From contig NZ_JBNAGG010000006.1 of NCBI RefSeq assembly GCF_049801075.1, forward strand, positions 62,001 through 126,000: 64,000 nt of DNA. The letters are read 5' to 3'. A program made the translations under genes and the position numbers. Below the pieces are notes generated by a model that worked only from the letters and a program-made list of their open reading frames with translations, did no database searches and was not told where the DNA came from. This document shows positions 41,521 to 50,876 of this stretch, piece by piece; within the stretch, counting starts at the first letter, position 1, and every line of letters starts with the position of its first letter. The stretch is from Maritalea sp049801075. Lineage in GTDB: Bacteria; Pseudomonadota; Alphaproteobacteria; Rhizobiales; Devosiaceae.

Positions 41521-43390
41521 GGGCTTGCGATGGGGCTTCTTCGTCAAACAAATCGGCCAGATTGTCCGTAAGTGCCCCGGCCAGTTCTTCCGCATCGAGC
41601 AGGGTGACCGCCCGACGGTAATAGCGGGTAACATCGTGGCCAATGCCGATGGCCACCAACTGAACAGGCGAACGTGTTTCAATATCTTCAATGACGAACC
41701 GTAGGTGTTTTTCCAAATAGTTGCCCGGATTGACAGATTGTGTGCTGTCATCCACCGGGGCACCATCAGAAATCACCATCAATATGCGGCGATTTTCGGG
41801 CCGGCCCAAAATGCGCTTATGCGCCCATTGCAGCGCTTCGCCATCTATATTTTCTTTGAGCAAGCCTTCGCGCATCATCAGGCCAAGATTATCCTTGGCA
41901 TGGCGCCATGGCTCATCAGCGGCTTTATAGACGATGTGGCGAACATCGTTGATCCGACCAGGATTTGCCGGGCGGCCAGCTTGCATCCAGGCTTCGCGAG
42001 ATTTGCCGCCTTTCCAGGCGCGGGTGGTGAAGCCCAAAATCTCAACTTTTACACCACAACGCTCCAGCGTGCGGGCAAGAATGTCGCCGCAAATGGCGGC
42101 AATAGTGATCGGGCGGCCACGCATGGAGCCAGAATTATCGATCAACAGCGTTACCACTGTGTCGCGGAAATCGGTGTCTTTTTCGATCTTGAACGACAAA
42201 GGCTGCAACGGGTCTGTGACCACACGGGTGATCCGCGATGTGTCGAGCAACCCTTCCTCAAGGTCAAACTCCCAAGAGCGGTTTTGCTGTGCCATCAAGC
42301 GACGTTGCAATTTGTTGGCCAAGCGCGCCACGGCGCCGGTCAAGCTATCCAGTTGCTTGTCGAGCAGGGCGCGCAATTGGGCGAGCTCTTCTGGCGGACA
42401 CAGCTCTGCCGCGCCCACAACTTCATCAAATTTGGTGGTGAAGATCTTATATTCCGGCATATTGCGGAACTGATCTGGAATGTCATTTTGTGGCGGGGTG
42501 TTGGCCGCGTCGTCGCCCTGTTCAATCGGGGCTTCCTGCTCTTCGGTCTCCTCAAGGCTGGCATCCTGCCCTTCGGTCTCACCCTCTTCCTCCGTGTCGC
42601 CAGGCGCTTGCTCGGCGTCCATTTCCATTTCTTCTTGATCCGCGGAACCATCCTGCTTATCCGCGTTCTCATCCGGTGCGTTTTGCGGATCTGCGTCTTC
42701 GCCGCTCTCGTCCTCGTCCCCGTCCAAATCGGTGGGGTCGGCATCAATCATCATGTCGAGATTGCGCAACGCATTGCGGGTCAGTTTGGAAAACTCAACC
42801 TGATCATCCAAATACGCGCTTAGATCGTCGAGACTATCGCCAACTTTTTCCTCAATCGTATCGCGCCAAAAATCCACCAGCTTTTCACCGGAGGGCGGCA
42901 CTTTCATGCCTGCGATTTTTTCGCGCAACACCAGCCCCATGGCCTCGGCCAATGGCGCGTCCGCAATGTCTTTGATGTTGGAATAGTTGGCGCGAAACAT
43001 TTTGTCTTCCAGCATGGCAGACAAATTGTCTTTCATGCCGGGCAGGCGTTCAACGCCAAGGGCTTCCACACGCACTTGCTCGAGCGCATCAAAAACGGCC
43101 CGGGCTTCGGGGTCTTGCGGTGCATAGCGATTGTGTTTTTTGATGTCGTGGGCAGCCAAACGCATGGACATGGCGTCGCCTTGTCCACGTGCTATGGCAA
43201 TGTCTTCTGCTTTGGGCACGCGGGGCAGGTTTGCCAGTCGCGCTTTGTCTTTGGTCAAAAGCGGCCGGTCGGAGGTGAAGGCCACCTCCAATTCGCGTTC
43301 GCCAGAAACGGTGCGTACCGTGGCGCCAATGGCTTCTTTCAGCTTGGCGGTCGGGTCGGCCCGGTTTTGCTTTTTCCCGGATAAAGACAT
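41504..43390 (-). CDS. cobT: Cobaltochelatase-type subunit CobT
   Basis: The 628-aa protein has a C-terminal von Willebrand A domain with the MIDAS motif DNSGSMRG (about residue 415) and a strongly acidic middle (about 210-300). CobT and CobS form the chaperone-like chelatase assembly that, with CobN, inserts cobalt into hydrogenobyrinate diamide in aerobic B12 synthesis. cobN is not in this window. In many Rhizobiales cobST are placed away from the cob operon, beside dnaJ-like and bolA genes, as here. Confidence 0.93.
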   Translation of the reverse strand: MSLSGKKQNRADPTAKLKEAIGATVRTVSGERELEVAFTSDRPLLTKDKARLANLPRVPKAEDIAIARGQGDAMSMRLAAHDIKKHNRYAPQDPEARAVFDALEQVRVEALGVERLPGMKDNLSAMLEDKMFRANYSNIKDIADAPLAEAMGLVLREKIAGMKVPPSGEKLVDFWRDTIEEKVGDSLDDLSAYLDDQVEFSKLTRNALRNLDMMIDADPTDLDGDEDESGEDADPQNAPDENADKQDGSADQEEMEMDAEQAPGDTEEEGETEGQDASLEETEEQEAPIEQGDDAANTPPQNDIPDQFRNMPEYKIFTTKFDEVVGAAELCPPEELAQLRALLDKQLDSLTGAVARLANKLQRRLMAQQNRSWEFDLEEGLLDTSRITRVVTDPLQPLSFKIEKDTDFRDTVVTLLIDNSGSMRGRPITIAAICGDILARTLERCGVKVEILGFTTRAWKGGKSREAWMQAGRPANPGRINDVRHIVYKAADEPWRHAKDNLGLMMREGLLKENIDGEALQWAHKRILGRPENRRILMVISDGAPVDDSTQSVNPGNYLEKHLRFVIEDIETRSPVQLVAIGIGHDVTRYYRRAVTLLDAEELAGALTDNLADLFDEEAPSQARARRR

Positions 43391-43411
43391 GGTGCCTCTT
43401 TGGATTTGCGG

Positions 43412-44392
43412 TTAGGCGCTCAGCGCAATATTGGCCGCAGATTCTGGAAGATCGGTGCCAAATACACGTTGATAGAATTCCGCCACAACGGCACGTTCCA
43501 ACTCATCACATTTGTTGAGGAAGGTAAGGCGGAACGCGAAGCCGATATCGCCAAAGATCTGGGTGTTCTCCGCCCAAGTGATCACAGTCCGTGGGCTCAT
43601 CACCGTTGACAGGTCGCCATTGATGAAGGCTTGACGTGTCATATCGGCCAAGCGCACCATATTAGACACGGTTTTCTCACCTTCTTCATTCTGGAACTGT
43701 TTGGCTTTGGCCAACACAATGCCCACTTCTTTTTCGTGCGGCAGATAGTTCAGCGTGGTCACCAAGGACCAACGGTCCATTTGGCCTTGGTTGATCTGTT
43801 GTGTGCCGTGATAAAGGCCTGAAGTGTCGCCCAAACCGATGGTGTTGGTGGTTGCGAACAAACGGAACGCAGGGTGAGGTTCGATCACTTTGTTTTGGTC
43901 CAACAGGGTCAGGCGACCAGACACTTCCAAAACGCGCTGAATAACAAACATCACATCCGGGCGGCCTGCATCATATTCGTCGAACACGATGGCGATATTG
44001 TTTTTCAATGCCCAAGGCAAAATGCCATCACGGAATTCAGTGATCTGCTTCCCGTCTTTCAAAACGATCGCATCCTTGCCCACCAAATCAATCCGGCTGA
44101 CGTGGCTATCGAGGTTTACCCGTACCAAAGGCCAGTTCAGACGCGCTGCAACTTGCTCGATGTGGGTTGATTTACCCGTGCCGTGATAGCCTTGCACCAT
44201 CACGCGGCGATTATGTTCAAACCCAGCCAAAATGGCCAATGTTGTGGCCTTGTCGAACAAATAGTCGGGGTCAAGCGGCGGCACATGTTCTGTGCGTTCT
44301 TTATAGCCCTTCACCACAAGGTCAGTATCAATGCCGAAAGTTTCGCGAACATTATATTCGGTATCTGGCAATGGAGCGGTTTGTTCAGTCAT
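43412..44392 (-). CDS. cobS: Cobaltochelatase-type subunit CobS
   Basis: CobS (326 aa) is an AAA+ ATPase with Walker A GYHGTGKST (near 75-83) and Walker B IAIVFDEYDAG. The sensor region has FATTNTIGLGD. It pairs with CobT in the two-tier ring that supports cobalt insertion by CobN. ATG 44392 follows GAAGG at good spacing; an upstream in-frame extension to 44425 is disfavoured. cobT follows 21 bp downstream, as expected for one transcript. Confidence 0.95.
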   Translation of the reverse strand: MTEQTAPLPDTEYNVRETFGIDTDLVVKGYKERTEHVPPLDPDYLFDKATTLAILAGFEHNRRVMVQGYHGTGKSTHIEQVAARLNWPLVRVNLDSHVSRIDLVGKDAIVLKDGKQITEFRDGILPWALKNNIAIVFDEYDAGRPDVMFVIQRVLEVSGRLTLLDQNKVIEPHPAFRLFATTNTIGLGDTSGLYHGTQQINQGQMDRWSLVTTLNYLPHEKEVGIVLAKAKQFQNEEGEKTVSNMVRLADMTRQAFINGDLSTVMSPRTVITWAENTQIFGDIGFAFRLTFLNKCDELERAVVAEFYQRVFGTDLPESAANIALSA

Positions 44393-44509
44393 AGCGGATG
44401 CCTTCGTCAGGTCTGGCCGAAGCACGGCATAGTGCCGAAAATGGCGGGTAAGGTTTTAGTTGAGAATTCTATAACAGCAAATTGTGGCGCACCCAAGGGG
44501 CTAATGTGG

Positions 44510-45130
44510 TTAAACGAACCCTTTGGCTTTCAAATGGTTATAGGCGGTGATGATATTGCGCAAACGCTCTTCCGAGCTTTTGTCGCCGCCATTAATGTCC
44601 GGATGGTGCTTTTTCACCAGATCTTTATAGGCGACTTTGATGGTGTCTGGGCCGTCGGTTGGGCCAACGCCAAGCATTTCAAGCGCTTTGCGATCTGCTT
44701 CAAGCACTTTGCGGTCTGCTGAACGATTTGGGCCGCCGGACTTGCCTTGCATGCGGGCATAGCGGGCAAACACATTTGACGGATCGTGGCGCTTTTTCTT
44801 TTTGGTCCGCGGGGGCAAATCGCTGGCGCTTTTGGGGGCTGGGTTGCCACCACGCACATCCCAAGTGGGACGTCCGCCAGAGCGATCGGTCATAGCGTCC
44901 TTGATTTCGTCGTCGCCCAGATCAGAGAAAAAGTCGTAATTTTTGTTATATTCGCGCACATGGGCCAGGCAGAATTGGTGGTGGCCGGGTGTGTTTGGCC
45001 CCTTGGGCGCTTTATGGGTGCCGGGTTCCTCACAACCTTTCCATGCGCAGCGTGGTGAATCATCTTCTGGCTTTGCGGCAGAAGAGGCTCTTTTCTTGAC
45101 ACGAATTTTATCGAACAGCTTGGATTGCAA
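44510..45130 (-). CDS. J-domain protein (DnaJ-like), C-terminal J domain
   Basis: The 206-aa protein has Cys and His residues that may bind zinc in the N-terminal half (CAWKGCEEPGTHKAP and HHQFCLAH). A C-terminal J domain spans about residues 145-205 with the HPD motif in KKHHPDINGGD, where HPD stimulates Hsp70 ATPase. The C-terminal position of the J domain is typical of this alphaproteobacterial family. The start is TTG 45130, because no ATG lies near and SKLFDKIR is the family's N-terminus. It lies between cobS and bolA. Confidence 0.88.
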   Translation of the reverse strand: MQSKLFDKIRVKKRASSAAKPEDDSPRCAWKGCEEPGTHKAPKGPNTPGHHQFCLAHVREYNKNYDFFSDLGDDEIKDAMTDRSGGRPTWDVRGGNPAPKSASDLPPRTKKKKRHDPSNVFARYARMQGKSGGPNRSADRKVLEADRKALEMLGVGPTDGPDTIKVAYKDLVKKHHPDINGGDKSSEERLRNIITAYNHLKAKGFV

Positions 45131-45199
45131 TTTCTCAGCTCAATTGGTTTATGAAGGGGGAACCCTTTTAGCGCAAAAACGGAAAAGAGAAAAACCCCT

Positions 45200-45457
45200 A
45201 TGTTGGTAAAAGATGCGATTATTTCGAAATTAAATGCGACATTTTCTCCGCAACATCTCGAGGTGATCGATGAATCTGAGCATCACCGTGGTCATGGCGG
45301 TTGGCGCGAAGGCGGCGAAACTCATTTTCGGGTGATTATTGGCGCCGAAAGTTTAAAGGGCAAAAACCGTGTGGAGCAGCATCGCGCCATCAATGATTGT
45401 TTGGCGGAAGAGCTGGTCGAGCAGGTACATGCCCTTGTGATTAAAGTGCAGCAATAG
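45200..45457 (+). CDS. BolA-family protein
   Basis: The 85-aa product has the class II KH-like BolA fold, with HLEVIDESEHHRGHGG and THFRVIIGAESLKGKNRVEQHRAI. BolA proteins pair with monothiol glutaredoxins and iron-sulfur clusters and can affect gene expression. Cluster ligand candidates are His28, His29, His32 and the conserved His near residue 62. It is divergent from the J-domain gene, as in many Rhizobiales, and converges on the CorC-like gene with 7 bp between. Confidence 0.92.
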   Translation: MLVKDAIISKLNATFSPQHLEVIDESEHHRGHGGWREGGETHFRVIIGAESLKGKNRVEQHRAINDCLAEELVEQVHALVIKVQQ

Positions 45458-45464
45458 TCCCGTT

Positions 45465-46733
45465 TTACGGAATGATTTTGATTTCCGTAATCCGGTTGCG
45501 TTCCTTCTTCAGCACTTTAAATCTAAAGCCGTGGAAGGTGAACACTTGGTTCACTTCCGGGATCATTTTGGCTTCTTCCACGATTAGACCAGCAATGGTG
45601 TTGGCATCTTCATCCGGTAGGTGCCAATCCAATGTCCGGTTCAAATCGCGGATCGGCACGGAGCCATCAACAATATAGCTGCCGTCAGGCTGTTTTTGCG
45701 CGCCTTCCATGATTTCGTCATGCTCGTCGGCAATTTCACCCACGATTTCTTCCAAAATATCTTCAAGGGTCAGCAAGCCTTCCACTTCGCCATATTCATC
45801 CACGATCATGGCGATATGGGCTTTTTCGCGTAAGAAGGCGTTCAGTTGCGCCTGCACGGGTGTGGTATCAGGTACGAACCATGGCTTAGAAACAATTTTT
45901 GAGAAGTTGAGCTTTTCCACGTCGCCGCCTGCGCGGAACAAGGCGCGCAGCAAATCCTTGGCGTGCACGATGCCCACAATATTGTCCTGATCATTGCGCC
46001 ACAATGGAATGCGGGTGTAAGGGCTTTCCAAAATGTCCTGCACCAATTGTTCTTTCGGCAGATCGGCATCAAAGGCCAACATTTTGGTGCGGTGCACCAT
46101 CACGTCAGACACTTCAAGTTCGCTCAAATCCAAAATGCCGCCCAGCATGTCGCGGTCGTTCTTGATCACTTCGCCTTCGCGGTGCAGCAAGTCCACCGTG
46201 CCGCGCAACTCATCATGACCGGTGAGGCCATATTCATCATCTTCTGAGCGGGCGCCCAACATGCGCAACAGCAAATTGACCAGCTTTTGGATGGCAAAAG
46301 TGATGGGTGCAAAAATCAGCACCACGGGGCGCACGAAACGCCCGACGCCCAATGAGAATTCATCGGGTTTGGAAATGGCCCAAGTTTTTGGCAAAACTTC
46401 TGAGAAGATGACGACCAGAAGGGTCATCACCAAGGTGGCATAAATCACGCCAGTGTCACCGAACAGCGAGATCAACACGCTGGTTGCTAAAGATGAAGCG
46501 AGGATGTTGACCAAATTGTTGCCCAGCAGGAGCGCCCCGATCAGCCGTTCTTTATCGGCGATCAATTTCTCCACGATGGATGCACCGCTTTTTCCCGCTT
46601 TCACCCAATGGTGAATGCGCGCACGGCTGGCCGCCGTCAGTGCGGTTTCAGAGCCAGAGAAAAAGCCGGATAGGGCCAGCAGCACAATGATGGCGCCAAC
46701 AGAAATCCAAAAGGTCAGGGTTAACTCGGTCAT
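45465..46733 (-). CDS. CNNM/CorC-HlyC family membrane protein
   Basis: The product has 422 aa. An N-terminal DUF21/CNNM membrane domain (about residues 1-185, with GSETALTAASRARIHH) precedes a pair of CBS domains (about 205-330), then the CorC_HlyC domain (about 340-420). Members export Mg2+ or other divalent ions or protect against cobalt. The stop of aroB overlaps its start (ATGA), giving translational coupling with shikimate genes, which is a location habit rather than a functional link. Confidence 0.92.
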   Translation of the reverse strand: MTELTLTFWISVGAIIVLLALSGFFSGSETALTAASRARIHHWVKAGKSGASIVEKLIADKERLIGALLLGNNLVNILASSLATSVLISLFGDTGVIYATLVMTLLVVIFSEVLPKTWAISKPDEFSLGVGRFVRPVVLIFAPITFAIQKLVNLLLRMLGARSEDDEYGLTGHDELRGTVDLLHREGEVIKNDRDMLGGILDLSELEVSDVMVHRTKMLAFDADLPKEQLVQDILESPYTRIPLWRNDQDNIVGIVHAKDLLRALFRAGGDVEKLNFSKIVSKPWFVPDTTPVQAQLNAFLREKAHIAMIVDEYGEVEGLLTLEDILEEIVGEIADEHDEIMEGAQKQPDGSYIVDGSVPIRDLNRTLDWHLPDEDANTIAGLIVEEAKMIPEVNQVFTFHGFRFKVLKKERNRITEIKIIP

Positions 46734-47857
46734 TTTTGCCGTTCTTCATTCAAGAATTCAAACACGTGGTCAGGATTGACATTTTGTTCAATGAAAGCCT
46801 TGCCGATGCCTTTTGTCAAAATAAAGGTCAATGCGCCGCGCGAGACCTTTTTGTCTTGCGCGATATGGTTCAGCAATTCCTCAGTGGAGGACAGCTCGCC
46901 CGGAATGTCGCTTAACTTGGTCGGTAGGCCCGCTTTTTTCAAGTGGGCCACCACGCGCTCATCGTCTTGCGTGTTGGATAGGCCAAGCTTGGTGGAGAAG
47001 CGGTGGGCCAGTGCCATGCCTATGGCGACGCCTTCGCCGTGGATCAATCGATCCGAATAGCCCGTGGCGGCTTCAAGCGCGTGGCCAAAAGTATGGCCGA
47101 GATTGAGCAGGGCACGCTGTCCATGTTCGCGCTCATCTGCCACGACCACGCGGGCCTTCGCACGGCACGCGCGGGCAATGGCTTCGGCGCGCGCTGGGCC
47201 GCCCTCGAAAATTTCAGGTTGGTTTGCTTCCAACCAGAAGAAAAACTCTTCATCATCGATCAGGCCATATTTGACCACTTCGGCATATCCCGCGCGAAAT
47301 TGGCGTTCGGGCAGGGTTTCGAGTGCACCCAAATCTGCCGCTACAAATCGCGGTTGATGAAATGCGCCGATGAGGTTTTTGCCGTGGGGGGAGTTTACCC
47401 CGGTTTTGCCGCCGACTGAGCTATCCACCTGCGCCAAAAGCGAGGTGGGAATTTGCACAAAATCCATGCCGCGCCGCATAATGGCAGCAGCGAACCCTGC
47501 GAGGTCGCCAATCACCCCGCCGCCGAAGGCGAGAATAATGTCGTTGCGCTCTAGTTTTTCTTTCAGCAGGGCAAACACCACGCTGTCTAGGCGGGCCATG
47601 CTTTTGGCATTTTCGCCCGGAGGGATAGAGATGATTGCATAGTCCAAGCCATTGGCTTCAAGGCTTTTTTTCAGCCGTTCCCATTGGGCCTTTTCAACAT
47701 TCAAATCAGTGATCACGCCAAATCGAGCGCCCGGAAATTTTTGCTTCAAAATCCCACCCAGACGATCAAGCACATCGGGCGCGATCTCGATATCATAGGC
47801 GCGATCTTCCAAATCGATGGGCACAATAATGGGTTCTGGGGCGTGTTGGGTCGACAT
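46730..47857 (-). CDS. aroB: 3-dehydroquinate synthase
   Basis: AroB (375 aa) converts DAHP to 3-dehydroquinate in the shikimate route using NAD+ and a divalent metal. Recognisable blocks are AFGGGVIGDLAGFAAAIMRRG, QIPTSLLAQVDSSVGGKTGVN and LLNLGHTFGHALEAATG, where the His pair and Glu bind metal. It follows aroK with 17 bp between, as in most proteobacteria, and overlaps the CorC-like gene by four bases. Confidence 0.96.
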   Translation of the reverse strand: MSTQHAPEPIIVPIDLEDRAYDIEIAPDVLDRLGGILKQKFPGARFGVITDLNVEKAQWERLKKSLEANGLDYAIISIPPGENAKSMARLDSVVFALLKEKLERNDIILAFGGGVIGDLAGFAAAIMRRGMDFVQIPTSLLAQVDSSVGGKTGVNSPHGKNLIGAFHQPRFVAADLGALETLPERQFRAGYAEVVKYGLIDDEEFFFWLEANQPEIFEGGPARAEAIARACRAKARVVVADEREHGQRALLNLGHTFGHALEAATGYSDRLIHGEGVAIGMALAHRFSTKLGLSNTQDDERVVAHLKKAGLPTKLSDIPGELSSTEELLNHIAQDKKVSRGALTFILTKGIGKAFIEQNVNPDHVFEFLNEERQK

Positions 47858-47874
47858 AGGTTTCTTCTCGAGCG

Positions 47875-48459
47875 TTAGGCGTTCAGGTAAGTGGCCAATG
47901 CATCAATGGCTTTGGCCGCGACGGCTTCGTGGGTGCCGTCAAAAGAGGTCACTTTCACATCGGCCAGAGCATAGGTGGGATTGCGCTGATCATAAAGCGC
48001 TTTTAGCGTGCCGAAAGGGTCTGCGGTGCGCAATAGCGGGCGGGTGTTGCGACGGGATACGCGCTCAAAAAGCAAGTTGATGTCTGCATCCAGCCAAACG
48101 GAGACTGCGTGATTTTCGATATTTTTGCGGGTTTCTTCATTCATGAACGCACCGCCGCCAGTGGCGATCACAGCATTATTGTTTTCCGTTAGCAGCCGCG
48201 AGATCACCCGCACCTCGCCAGCGCGAAATTCATCTTCGCCGTGGGTTTCAAAAATATCGGGGATGGGCATGCCTGCTGCTTTTTCGATTTCGCTATCGCT
48301 ATCGATAAAGGGGCGGTTGAGATATTGGGCAATCCGTCGGCCCACAGTGGATTTGCCAGCACCCATCAAACCAATAAGCACAATTGGCTTGGTGCCAAGC
48401 ATTTGGTTGACCAGTTTGCTGTTTTTGTTCACATCCGTGCTGGTCAGCCCGTCGTCCAC
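47875..48459 (-). CDS. aroK: Shikimate kinase
   Basis: Shikimate kinase (194 aa) has Walker A GLMGAGKST (about residues 30-38) and shikimate-binding DSDSEIEKAAG, then FRAGE and ATGGGAF. It phosphorylates shikimate ahead of the chorismate branch. GTG 48459 is chosen because AAGGAG is six bases upstream. An ATG overlapping by two bases is out of frame. About 18 residues precede the conserved core, a common alphaproteobacterial extension. Confidence 0.95.
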   Translation of the reverse strand: MDDGLTSTDVNKNSKLVNQMLGTKPIVLIGLMGAGKSTVGRRIAQYLNRPFIDSDSEIEKAAGMPIPDIFETHGEDEFRAGEVRVISRLLTENNNAVIATGGGAFMNEETRKNIENHAVSVWLDADINLLFERVSRRNTRPLLRTADPFGTLKALYDQRNPTYALADVKVTSFDGTHEAVAAKAIDALATYLNA

Positions 48460-48620
48460 ATTTGTCTCCTTATCCGTTCACGTGTTTGAAGCCATTTGTT
48501 GGGTTTAATGTCAAGTCTTGTTGTTGCAAGGCCCGTGGGCGCTGTTTTAAGCACGATGCGGGTAATTTCTTGAAATTGCGCGCTAAATGGGCGAAAAAGA
48601 GGCCAACGGAGGGTGACGAT

Positions 48621-48773
48621 ATGCCGACCTTGATTAGGTTTATTGTGTTTTTAGCGTTTTTGGCGGCGTTGGTTTTTGGGTCCATGGTGGCGTTGACCGT
48701 GTTTGTAGACCCAGCCCCACGGGAAATGACCGAGCGTATTCCCGCTCGAGATTTATTTGGCAACAACACATAA
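48621..48773 (+). CDS. Small conserved membrane protein upstream of xerD
   Basis: This is a 50-aa peptide with one hydrophobic helix (about residues 5-28, FIVFLAFLAALVFGSMVALTVF) and a charged C-terminal tail ending ARDLFGNNT. A strong GGAGGG precedes ATG 48621, and the stop overlaps the xerD start (TAATG). Similar short proteins beside xerD are often misannotated as histidine kinases. Function is unknown. Confidence 0.75.
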   Translation: MPTLIRFIVFLAFLAALVFGSMVALTVFVDPAPREMTERIPARDLFGNNT

Positions 48774-49693
48774 TGAGCGATAAAGCCGGGCAATATTTAG
48801 AATTGTTTCTGGATATGATGAGCGCTGAGCGCGGCGCGGCACAGAATACGCTTGAAGCTTATCGGCGCGATTTAGAACAATATGTTGGCCATTTGGCGCG
48901 GGTGCGCACGCCTGTTGACGATGTGGATCGCAATGGGGTGCAGGCTTATTTAATGGGTTTGGAAAGCCAAGGATTTGCCGCCACTACACAGGCTCGGCAT
49001 TTAAGCGCCATCAAACAATTTCATCGGTTTTTGGTCGCAGAGCATTTACGTAAGGATGATCCCACGGCCATTGTACCAGCGCCAAAGGCGGGGCAGCGCT
49101 TGCCCAAAACTTTGAGCATTGAAGAAGTGGATCAGCTGTTTGCAGCCGCGGAGGCGGCGATGGCGCAACCGAACCTGTCGCCAAAGGCACAGCTCAAAGC
49201 CGAGCGTAACTTTGTGTTGCTGGAACTTTTGTATGGCACGGGTATGCGCGTCTCAGAGCTTGTGGCCTTGTTGCGCTCAGCCATTGTAAAAGATGCCTCG
49301 ATGCTGGTGGTGCGCGGCAAAGGTGATAAGGAGCGCATGGTGCCCCTCAATGATGGGGCGAAAGATGCGTTACTGACCTATTTAAAGAAGCTGCCGCCGG
49401 GGCGTTTTGCGTTTCCCGCCAACACCAAAGAGGGATATTTGGCGCGGCAGGTTTTTGCGCGTGAACTCAAGCAGATCGCGATTGATGCAGGCATTGATCC
49501 GTCGAAAATATCACCGCACATTTTGCGCCATGCTTTTGCCTCACATTTGTTGGAAAGAGGCGCGGACCTTCGGGTCGTTCAAGTGCTGCTGGGCCATGCG
49601 GATATTTCAACCACGCAAATTTATACCCATATATTGGATGAACGCTTGACGCAGCTGGTTGAAAAACACCATCCTTTGGCGCAGAAGAGTTGA
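48773..49693 (+). CDS. xerD: Tyrosine recombinase XerD
   Basis: The 306-aa protein has a SAM-like N-terminal core-binding domain (about 5-90) and a catalytic domain. Catalytic Arg lies in GTGMRVSELVAL, then the HILRHAFASHLLERG block (His and Arg), LLGHADISTT (His) and the tyrosine in QIYTHI. XerD with XerC resolves chromosome dimers at dif. Location next to accA favours the housekeeping XerD over a mobile-element integrase. Start ATG 48773 overlaps the small membrane gene. Confidence 0.93.
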   Translation: MSDKAGQYLELFLDMMSAERGAAQNTLEAYRRDLEQYVGHLARVRTPVDDVDRNGVQAYLMGLESQGFAATTQARHLSAIKQFHRFLVAEHLRKDDPTAIVPAPKAGQRLPKTLSIEEVDQLFAAAEAAMAQPNLSPKAQLKAERNFVLLELLYGTGMRVSELVALLRSAIVKDASMLVVRGKGDKERMVPLNDGAKDALLTYLKKLPPGRFAFPANTKEGYLARQVFARELKQIAIDAGIDPSKISPHILRHAFASHLLERGADLRVVQVLLGHADISTTQIYTHILDERLTQLVEKHHPLAQKS

Positions 49694-49793
49694 ACGCGAC
49701 GCCTTTGGGTGCTTGACATTTTAGGGGCAAATCGCCACTTTCCGCGCCAAATGGCGCGAAGGGCGCAAAACGGACATAGTAAAGCTGGTAAAT

Positions 49794-50750
49794 ATGCAAT
49801 CTTATCTTGAGTTTGAAAAACCTGTCGCTGACTTGCAGGCAAAAGTACAAGAGTTGAAATCGCTCGCGCAAAGCGGTGAGGCGGTCGAAATTGAAGATGA
49901 GGTCAAGCGGCTGCAGGAACGCGCCGATGAAGCACTTGGCGATATTTACAGCAAATTGACACCTTGGCAGAAAACGCAAATTGCGCGCCATCCGTTGCGC
50001 CCGCACTTTGTGGATTATGTCAAAGAGCTGATCACGGATTTCACGCCGATGGCGGGTGATCGCAAATTCTCAGAAGATGCGGCTATTCAAGCTGGCTTTG
50101 GCCGTTTTGACGGACAGTCCATTGCGGTGATCGGCATCGAAAAAGGTTCTGATACGGAATCGCGTCTCAAGCATAATTTTGGATCTGCGCGGCCCGAGGG
50201 CTACCGGAAAGCTGTGCGCATCATGGAATTGGCCGACCGGTTCGATATTCCGGTGCTATATTTGGTGGATACGGCTGGCGCCTATCCTGGTGTTGGCGCT
50301 GAGGAACGCGGTCAAGCCGAAGCAATTGCCCGGTCAACAGAGATGTGCTTGCAGTTGGGCGTGCCTAATATGGCCGTGATCACCGGTGAAGGCGGTTCAG
50401 GCGGCGCGATTGCGATTGCTGCTGCGTCGAAAGTGGCGATGCTTGAACATTCAATCTACACTGTGGCTTCACCAGAAGCGTCTGCTTCAATTTTGTGGCG
50501 CGATGCTGGCAAGGCGCAAGAGGCTGCGAACTCCATGAAAATCACCGCGCAGGATTTGCTGAAATTTGGTGTGGTTGATCATATCGTGCCAGAACCTGCG
50601 GGCGGTGCGCATCGTCATTCCGCACAGGTGATCGAGGCCACTGGCAATTTGGTGCGTAAATTCTTGAAAAGCTATGAGGGCAAGGGCCGCTTGGAAATTC
50701 GCGAAGAGCGGCGCGAAAAGTTCCTGTCTATTGGTTCAAAACTCACTTGA
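49794..50750 (+). CDS. accA: Acetyl-CoA carboxylase carboxyltransferase subunit alpha
   Basis: AccA (318 aa) forms the carboxyltransferase with AccD, transferring CO2 from biotin to acetyl-CoA for fatty acid synthesis. Family blocks include YLEFEKPVADLQAKVQELK at the start and LVDTAGAYPGVGAEERGQAEAIA, then GEGGSGGAIAI and ASPEASASILWRD. The 100 bp upstream contain TTGACA at about 49713, a possible -35 box, so it may have its own promoter. A hairpin follows. Confidence 0.96.
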   Translation: MQSYLEFEKPVADLQAKVQELKSLAQSGEAVEIEDEVKRLQERADEALGDIYSKLTPWQKTQIARHPLRPHFVDYVKELITDFTPMAGDRKFSEDAAIQAGFGRFDGQSIAVIGIEKGSDTESRLKHNFGSARPEGYRKAVRIMELADRFDIPVLYLVDTAGAYPGVGAEERGQAEAIARSTEMCLQLGVPNMAVITGEGGSGGAIAIAAASKVAMLEHSIYTVASPEASASILWRDAGKAQEAANSMKITAQDLLKFGVVDHIVPEPAGGAHRHSAQVIEATGNLVRKFLKSYEGKGRLEIREERREKFLSIGSKLT

Positions 50751-50829
50751 TTGTGATGTCGGTGAGGCGTGCATTTGCTTCACGTTTACGCCAAATTAAG
50801 TGTAAAGAATTTACCAATAAGTTGGTGTA

Positions 50830-50860
50830 GAGGCCGTCAATCGGGAGCGGCCTCACATTT
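50830..50860 (+). terminator. Probable terminator after accA
   Basis: GAGGCCG (50830-50836) pairs with CGGCCTC (50848-50854), with an 11-base loop and then ACATTTTA. The stem is sound but the T-run is weak. It lies just ahead of the L,D-transpeptidase gene start. Confidence 0.6.
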
Positions 50861-50876
50861 TATCCGGGGACTTTGT

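Noticed and set aside
48773..49693. Tyrosine recombinase as sign of a mobile element
   Set aside because: Sequence and neighbours (small membrane gene, accA) fit housekeeping XerD; no attachment repeats or phage genes occur.
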